Of a stretch of 64,000 nucleotides of DNA, positions 61,413-64,000 are shown one piece after another. The notes below the pieces were generated by a model. The model searched no databases. It worked only from the letters and a program-made list of their open reading frames with translations, and was not told the DNA's origin. Each line of letters starts with the position of its first letter. Position 1 is the stretch's first letter. The translations under genes and the position numbers were made by a program. Source of the stretch: Wocania_A spongiicola (lineage in GTDB: Bacteria; Bacteroidota; Bacteroidia; Flavobacteriales; Flavobacteriaceae); assembly GCF_023502325.1 (NCBI RefSeq), contig NZ_JAMFLZ010000002.1:688950-752949 (forward strand), in the 5' to 3' direction.

Positions 61413-61958
61413 TTATTTTTTTGGAGCAATAAACATGGTCATACGCTTACCTTCTAAACGAGGCATTTGCTCAACTTTACCATATTCTTCAAGGTCTTGT
61501 GCTAATCTTAGTAACAAAATCTGACCTTTCTCTTTAAATATTATTGATCGCCCTTTAAAAAATACAAAAGCTTTTAATTTTGCGCCTTCTTTTAAGAACT
61601 TTTCAGCATGTTTCTTTTTAAAATCGTAATCATGATCATCAGTATTCGGACCAAAACGAATTTCTTTTATGATAACTTTAGTAGCTTTAGATTTTAAAGC
61701 TTTATCACGTTTCTTTTGCTCGTAAAGAAACTTTTTATAATCCATAACCTTACAAACAGGAGGATCAGCATTTGGCGAAATTTCTACAAGATCTAACTCT
61801 TGCTCGTTTGCTATTCTCATAGCATCACCTTTAGTATAAATACCAATTTCTACATTATCTCCAACAAGACGCACTTTTTGTGCCGTAATCTTAGAGTTAA
61901 TCTTATGTTTGTCCTCTTGTGAAACCCTTCGGGGTTGCTGTCTTCTTCTAATTGCTAT
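61413..61958 (-). CDS. infC: Translation initiation factor IF-3 (non-AUG start)
   Basis: 181 residues when started at ATA 61958, giving AIRRRQQPRRVSQEDKHKIN, the usual IF-3 N-terminus, before VRLVGDNVEIG. A GTG at 61874 would delete this conserved part, and no ATG is in frame. infC uses AUU or AUA starts in many bacteria, where IF-3 represses its own translation. An AUU two codons later is the alternative. The C-terminal domain has KEIRFGPNTDDHDYDFK and LEGKRMTMFIAPKK. It follows thrS by 32 bases. Confidence 0.88.
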   Translation of the reverse strand: MAIRRRQQPRRVSQEDKHKINSKITAQKVRLVGDNVEIGIYTKGDAMRIANEQELDLVEISPNADPPVCKVMDYKKFLYEQKKRDKALKSKATKVIIKEIRFGPNTDDHDYDFKKKHAEKFLKEGAKLKAFVFFKGRSIIFKEKGQILLLRLAQDLEEYGKVEQMPRLEGKRMTMFIAPKK

Positions 61959-61990
61959 GGCGTTATATTTTTAAATTAAACTTATTGCTT

Positions 61991-63925
61991 TTAAAACGTT
62001 TTTAACGTTTTACTTATTTCTTCTTTTACAATTTCAGAGAAATCTTCAATAGAAATCATTCCTAAATCTTCTCCACCATGCTTGCGCACAGTTATTTTTC
62101 TTTCTTGCTCTTCTTGCTCCCCAATAATAATCATATATGGGTGTTTTTGCATTTCTGCTTCACGAATTTTTTTCCCTATAGTTTCATTTCTATGGTCTAC
62201 AAGGGCGCGAATTTCGTCATTTTCTAGCAAATTTAAAACTTTTTCAGAGTATTTTTCATATTTCTCGCTAATTGACAATATAATTGCTTGAGTAGGCATT
62301 AACCAAAGCGGAAAATTACCACCAGTATGTTCTAACAATAAAGCTACAAAACGTTCCATACTTCCAAAAGGAGCACGGTGTATCATGATTGGTCTATGCA
62401 GCTCGTTGTCACTACCTTTATACGTTAATTCAAAACGCTCAGGTAAGTTATAGTCAACTTGTATTGTACCTAATTGCCAACGTCTCCCCAAAGCATCTTT
62501 AACCATAAAATCTAACTTAGGGCCATAAAAAGCAGCTTCGCCAGTTTCAATCACATAATCCAAACCTTTATCATTTGCTGCATTAATTATTGCTTGCTCA
62601 GCCTTTTCCCAATTCTCAACATCGCCAATATATTTGTCTGGATTTTCTGGATCCCTTACAGAAACTTGTGCTGTAAAATTTTCAAACCCAAGAGAACCAA
62701 AAACATAAAGCACTAAATCAATAACATTTTTAAATTCTTCATCCAATTGATCAGGTGTACAAAACAAGTGAGCGTCATCTTGTGTAAAACCTCTAACCCG
62801 AGTTAATCCATGTAATTCACCACTTTGTTCGTATCTATAAACTGTACCAAATTCTGCAAATCGTTTAGGCAAATCTTTATAACTCCATTGTGAGCTTTTG
62901 TAAATTTCGCAGTGATGTGGGCAGTTCATAGGTTTTAATAAAAACTCTTCATCTTCTTTTGGAGTATGAATCGGTTGAAAACTGTCTTCACCATATTTTG
63001 CATAATGCCCAGAAGTTACATATAATTCTTTCTGACCAATATGTGGCGTCACTACCATTTCGTATCCAGCTTTTTTTTGCGCAGCTTTTAAAAAGTTTTC
63101 CAAACGCTCACGAAGTGCAGCGCCTTTAGGAAGCCATAAAGGTAAACCTTGTCCAACTTTTTGTGAAAATGTAAAAAGTTCAAGCTCTTTTCCTAATTTT
63201 CTATGATCTCGTTTTTTAGCTTCTTCAAGCATTTCCAAGTATTCAGTAAGTTCCTTTTGTTTCGGAAATGAAATACCATAAACACGAGTTAATTGCTGTT
63301 TGTTTTCATCACCACGCCAATATGCACCAGCAACACTTAAAACTTTAACTGCTTTTATAATACCAGTGTTTGGTATATGCCCACCACGGCACAAATCAGT
63401 AAACGTAGAGTGGTCACAAAAAGTAATTGTACCATCTTCAAGGTTTTCAATTAATTCAGTTTTAAACTCATTACCCTTATATAAAGCTAAAGCTTCAGCT
63501 TTTGTGGCAGAACGCATTTTAAAATCATGCTTACCACGAGCAATTTCTAACATTTTAGTTTCTATAGCTTTAAAATCCTTTTCCGAAACTGTATGTTCAC
63601 CAAAATCTACGTCATAATAAAATCCGTTTTCAATGGCAGGGCCAATTGTAAGCTTAGCGCCATCATATAACTCTTCAATAGCTTGGGCTAAAACGTGAGC
63701 AGAACTATGCCAAAAAGCAGTTTTACCAGCGGCATCTCTCCAAGTATATAAAACTAAAGAGCCATCTGTGGTTAAAGGTGTTGTGGTTTCTATAGTAGTA
63801 TTATTAAAATTAGCCGAAATTACATTTCGCGCAAACCCCTCACTTATGCTTTTAGCAACATCCATTGGTGTAACGTTTTCTTCAAACGTTTTCACACTGC
63901 CATCAGGTAATGTTATATGTATCAT
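61991..63925 (-). CDS. thrS: Threonyl-tRNA synthetase
   Basis: 644 residues, full length. An N-terminal TGS domain (1-60, ITLPDGSVKTFEE), then an editing domain with HSSAHVLAQAIEELY and CRGGHIPNTG. The class II catalytic core has the Zn-site KPMNCPHHCEIYK, motif 2 GTVYRYEQSGELHGLTRVRG, and motif 3 MIHRAPFGSMERFVALLLEH. The anticodon-binding domain is ~545-644. First gene of the operon with infC, rpmI and rplT, from a textbook promoter. Confidence 0.98.
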   Translation of the reverse strand: MIHITLPDGSVKTFEENVTPMDVAKSISEGFARNVISANFNNTTIETTTPLTTDGSLVLYTWRDAAGKTAFWHSSAHVLAQAIEELYDGAKLTIGPAIENGFYYDVDFGEHTVSEKDFKAIETKMLEIARGKHDFKMRSATKAEALALYKGNEFKTELIENLEDGTITFCDHSTFTDLCRGGHIPNTGIIKAVKVLSVAGAYWRGDENKQQLTRVYGISFPKQKELTEYLEMLEEAKKRDHRKLGKELELFTFSQKVGQGLPLWLPKGAALRERLENFLKAAQKKAGYEMVVTPHIGQKELYVTSGHYAKYGEDSFQPIHTPKEDEEFLLKPMNCPHHCEIYKSSQWSYKDLPKRFAEFGTVYRYEQSGELHGLTRVRGFTQDDAHLFCTPDQLDEEFKNVIDLVLYVFGSLGFENFTAQVSVRDPENPDKYIGDVENWEKAEQAIINAANDKGLDYVIETGEAAFYGPKLDFMVKDALGRRWQLGTIQVDYNLPERFELTYKGSDNELHRPIMIHRAPFGSMERFVALLLEHTGGNFPLWLMPTQAIILSISEKYEKYSEKVLNLLENDEIRALVDHRNETIGKKIREAEMQKHPYMIIIGEQEEQERKITVRKHGGEDLGMISIEDFSEIVKEEISKTLKTF

Positions 63926-63948
63926 TAAAATAAATTAAATTCAGTTTG

Positions 63949-63979
63949 CAAAGATACTAGTATAAATAAATACATACAA
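63949..63979 (-). promoter_or_regulatory. thrS promoter: TTG-N20-TATCTTTG
   Basis: On the minus strand the -33 TTG is at 63977-63979 and the perfect -7 TATCTTTG at 63949-63956, 23 bases upstream of the thrS start. Confidence 0.75.
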
Positions 63980-64000
63980 TATATATATAGGTATAATTTT

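Overview
The window looks like chromosomal DNA of a low-GC member of the Flavobacteriaceae (Bacteroidota). The grounds are: four type IX secretion substrates with type B sorting domains; a two-subunit transketolase; a CrtI/CrtB/CrtZ/CrtYcd carotenoid operon; a DUF5606 protein next to peptide deformylase; and many promoters with the Bacteroidota -7 element TAnnTTTG instead of TATAAT. Genus and species cannot be fixed from this sequence. I see no rRNA, CRISPR array, transposase or phage genes.

Layout. 1-15058 (minus strand): an ABC-2 transporter pair followed by three, perhaps four, large secreted modular proteins. They share a ~95-residue repeat and a CHU_C-type C-terminal domain. Two of them share an almost identical 1.28 kb 3' end, and the leftmost runs off the window with eleven tandem repeats. 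15181-20989: an unrecognised 350-aa gene, a pRiA4b ORF-3 family gene, and a run ctaA, GNAT acetyltransferase, CCA-adding enzyme, tsaC-like gene and methyltransferase-like gene. 21106-27928: a cell-surface glycan locus with genes on alternating strands (FkbM methyltransferase, GT4, LPS-kinase-like, GT2, UDP-galactopyranose mutase, probable galactofuranosyltransferase, GT9). 28022-33603: dapD, a small secreted protein, ruvX, def, DUF5606, a Crp/Fnr regulator, a lipoprotein with two RskA-like repeats, and a TlpA-type thioredoxin.

33595-38021: a carotenoid operon (crtI, crtB, crtZ, crtYcd) headed by a MerR regulator with a B12-binding domain of CarH/LitR type. Palindromes overlap the promoters of both the regulator and crtI, which fits light-dependent derepression. 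38135-42093: tRNA-Leu(GAG), a 1196-aa propeller/LytS-type sensor kinase without a partner regulator, and tRNA-Lys(UUU). Neither tRNA encodes CCA, consistent with the CCA-adding enzyme in the window.

42240-64000: mostly housekeeping genes: aroK, a phosphoribosyltransferase, an S4 protein, an FKBP-like lipoprotein, an outer-membrane barrel, transketolase subunits, tgt, lptG-like permease, DMT exporter, accA, dnaB, a secreted amidotransferase-like protein, an EF-hand protein, a lipoprotein, a YjbQ-family protein, a membrane nucleotide cyclase, a TolB-propeller amidohydrolase, and the thrS-infC-rpmI-rplT operon. infC appears to start at a non-AUG codon.

The parts most worth a second look are the secreted modular-protein cluster with its segmental duplication, the putative light-switched carotenoid operon with visible operators, the sensor kinase set between two tRNAs, and several perfect palindromes at promoters.
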